Source: Alistipes sp.
GTDB taxonomy: Bacteria; Bacteroidota; Bacteroidia; Bacteroidales; Rikenellaceae
Reading direction: 5' to 3'
Assembly: GCA_017629615.1 (NCBI GenBank)
Contig: JAGBWT010000172.1
Coordinates: 1 to 9,875 of the forward strand
DNA length: 9,875 nt
The notes under the pieces are model-generated. The model had not been told where the DNA came from. It was given only the letters and a program-made list of their open reading frames with translations, and made no database searches. Every line of letters begins with the position of its first letter. Within the stretch, counting starts at the first letter, position 1. The translations under genes were made by a program, and so were the position numbers. This document shows, in pieces, positions 8,276 through 9,875 of this stretch.

Positions 8276-9376
8276 CTATTTCGCCATATCGTAGTCGGCC
8301 AAGCCATTGCAGAGCGCACACTCGGCCACATTGTTCACATAACCATCGGCACCAATAACGAGTGCGCACACACTCATATTCTCGGCTACCCAACCTGCGT
8401 CGAGCGTTATGCTTCGCGCGAGGGTCGCCTTCTCGCCAGCAGCCAAATCGCCCAAGCGGTCACCACCACTCGATTGCGTTGCGAGGGTGCGGAAGACGTG
8501 GTTATGCTCATAATCGTCGATATACAAGCCATTGCGAGCCTGTCGGGCAATAATCTTATGTTCGAGAACATAGAGTGCAACACGATAGGAGTCGCTCTTC
8601 TCGGCTGTAACCTCGGCCGAAATATCACACTTGCGCTTCGAAGCGTCGTAGGTGGTCGAAAGGCGCACGCCACAATGCGACGGATAGTCGTTGAATGTTG
8701 CGTTGAGCATCGTTTGCAAATTGTTCTTATCCTCGGTTGCTTCGTGCATATCGACAATAAACGACGGATAGGCCGCCAAACCAAATTGGTTATAGAGCTG
8801 ATTGGTAAGCGGCACTCCCATAGGGTCGTCACCGCCCGTTTTGTCGTGCATCGCTATAATATGAACTCTATCCTCATCGAAGTAGTCCATAATCAGATAC
8901 TTCAAATAGACATATCCATCGGGGCAGAATGCGCACCAAGCACCCGTAAATTCAAAGACGCACGAGTGGCGGGCATAGGCCGACGGCTTATCATCGCCAC
9001 CGTCCGACGGTTTATCGACCTCAACTGCCGTAACCGATACGGTTGCAGACCTCTGGCCATCGTACTCGGCACGAAGCACAAATCGACCTGCAACACTACT
9101 CGTCAAACGATTGGCCGACAAGGTATAGTCGCTCGTTGCAGCACCCTGTGGCACCTCAACCAGCGACAACTTTGCGATGCTCGTCACATCATCTACGCCA
9201 TATTTCACTGCGAAGCTAACCGCATCGACACCATCGGCATCGAATCGATTGCGGTCATACTCCACCTTCAAGGTTTTGGTTGGAGCCTCCGCCTGCTCAT
9301 AATCACGCTTACCGTGGCACGCCACCGCCATAGCAGAGAGCAGAACCAACATCGTTATTCTAAAAAACTTTCTCAT
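8276..9376 (-). CDS. Omp28-related lipoprotein with thioredoxin-like WCAFC domain
   Basis: The 366-residue product has signal peptide MRKFFRITMLV and lipobox AVAC with Cys20, followed by HGKRDYEQAEA. One Ig-like domain (about 36-120) carries DADGVDAVSF, matching KADGIDAAIF of the plus-strand paralogue, which has two such domains. A glycine/aspartate linker leads to a thioredoxin-like domain with WCAFC (Cys148, Cys151) and AAYPS (Pro204) at the cis-proline position. A beta-rich C-terminal domain (about 232-366) follows. There are nine cysteines in the full-length product including the lipid-anchored one, among them a second CXXC (CALC, 353-356) close to the C-terminus. GGAG sits directly against the ATG, too close for a normal Shine-Dalgarno, so initiation probably does not depend on it. 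A start at Met9 would lose the charged N-region. It lies 12 bp after a paralogue and 34 bp before the repeat lipoprotein. The reaction is unknown; thiol exchange or scaffolding is inferred. Confidence 0.85.
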   Translation of the reverse strand: MRKFFRITMLVLLSAMAVACHGKRDYEQAEAPTKTLKVEYDRNRFDADGVDAVSFAVKYGVDDVTSIAKLSLVEVPQGAATSDYTLSANRLTSSVAGRFVLRAEYDGQRSATVSVTAVEVDKPSDGGDDKPSAYARHSCVFEFTGAWCAFCPDGYVYLKYLIMDYFDEDRVHIIAMHDKTGGDDPMGVPLTNQLYNQFGLAAYPSFIVDMHEATEDKNNLQTMLNATFNDYPSHCGVRLSTTYDASKRKCDISAEVTAEKSDSYRVALYVLEHKIIARQARNGLYIDDYEHNHVFRTLATQSSGGDRLGDLAAGEKATLARSITLDAGWVAENMSVCALVIGADGYVNNVAECALCNGLADYDMAK

Positions 9377-9388
9377 CTCCTTTGCTTA

Positions 9389-9875
9389 CTATTCCATTAC
9401 ATAATCGACACTCTCGCCAACCTTGCAACTTGCCGTATTGTTGCAGACGTATGTCACACCACCATCGGCAGTCGTGAGGGCCGAAACCACAACACGCATA
9501 TTCTCCACTCGCCACGCATCGTTGAGACGGAGTGTAAGTGGCGACGCAAGGGCTGTATCGACACCCTCTTCGAGCGTTGCACCTCCATTAAATCGCGTGC
9601 CATAGATGTTGTCGGAGAATGCGTGACGAACAACGTTGTTATGGAGGTAGTCGTCCGACGCTCCATACTGCATATATTCGATACCGCTCTCGACCAAGAA
9701 TACCAAATAGCGATACGACGAGGCCACATTCGATGTAATACGCGGTGTAACCTTCAACGTACGGGTCGAAGCGTCGTACGATGTACCGATAGCCACGCCA
9801 CACGTTGGCGGATAGTTGGCAAGGCTCTTCGACATCTCCGACTCTATAACACTCTGAACCGAGGTCATCTTCTCG
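9389..9875 (-). CDS. Omp28-related protein, C-terminal part only (5' end outside window)
   Basis: The frame runs open to the window edge (Glu-Lys before the first visible Met at 9868), so only about 161 C-terminal residues are seen and that Met is internal. The segment aligns by eye with the end of the next gene: NYPPTCGVAIGTSYDAS against DYPSHCGVRLSTTYDAS, DDYLHNNVVRHAFS against DDYEHNHVFRTLAT, and DAWRVENMRVVVSALTTADG against DAGWVAENMSVCALVIGADG. It is therefore a tandem paralogue. The thioredoxin-like and signal regions lie outside, so the CXXC site and lipid anchor cannot be checked. It ends with TAG, 12 bp before the next start, in the same operon. Confidence 0.8.
   Translation of the reverse strand, partial: EKMTSVQSVIESEMSKSLANYPPTCGVAIGTSYDASTRTLKVTPRITSNVASSYRYLVFLVESGIEYMQYGASDDYLHNNVVRHAFSDNIYGTRFNGGATLEEGVDTALASPLTLRLNDAWRVENMRVVVSALTTADGGVTYVCNNTASCKVGESVDYVME

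Noticed and set aside
8242..8331. Upstream extension of the repeat lipoprotein
   Set aside because: It would overlap the preceding gene by 56 bp and bury the signal peptide. ATG 8241 begins a canonical lipoprotein signal.
1..9875. Mobile element, CRISPR, toxin-antitoxin, phage or tRNA content
   Set aside because: No transposase, integrase, regularly spaced repeats, small toxin-like pair or tRNA cloverleaf was found on either strand by reading.

Overview
The window looks like a chromosomal segment from a gut-type member of the phylum Bacteroidota, most likely order Bacteroidales and possibly Alistipes-like (Rikenellaceae). The evidence is three Omp28-type lipoproteins, a large lipoprotein with fibronectin-like repeats, a barrel protein resembling DUF6029, lipobox cysteines followed by Gly/Asp/Glu-rich linkers, start codons with A-rich leaders and little Shine-Dalgarno, and a good match to the Bacteroidota promoter (TTTG / TAnnTTTG). 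The genus is inferred from overall style only; no search was run. There are no RNA genes, insertion sequences, phage genes or CRISPR arrays. Coding density is high, and the longest gene-free stretch is about 170 bp.

Layout. (1) Plus strand, 1-2666: the 3' part of an outer-membrane beta-barrel gene (DUF6029-like), then after 20 bp a complete Omp28-type lipoprotein with a WCGNC thioredoxin-like site. (2) 2685-2721: a perfect 15-bp hairpin between two convergent genes, probably terminating both. (3) Minus strand, 5770 down to 2743: a sodium:solute symporter and an FAD-dependent oxidoreductase that overlap by 14 bp and share one promoter near 5813-5844. (4) 5886-5918: the terminator of the next unit. 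(5) Minus strand, 9875 down to 5941: the 3' end of an Omp28-type protein, 12 bp, a complete Omp28-type lipoprotein with WCAFC, 34 bp, and a 766-residue lipoprotein with about five fibronectin-type-III-like repeats.

How the genes may work together. The two outer units each combine Omp28-type, thioredoxin-fold surface lipoproteins with another envelope protein: a barrel in one case, a multi-repeat adhesin-like or binding lipoprotein in the other. They look like two related envelope assemblies of unknown function. The inner unit looks like a nutrient module: sodium-driven uptake of a small solute, followed by a soluble flavoprotein that may oxidise or reduce it in the cytoplasm. Its substrate cannot be read from the sequence.

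The window is largely ordinary Bacteroidota accessory and envelope content. The least described parts are the Omp28 paralogue set and its cysteine patterns, the lone cysteine pair in the barrel, and the repeat architecture of the large lipoprotein. No clearly new system (defence, mobile or otherwise) is visible.
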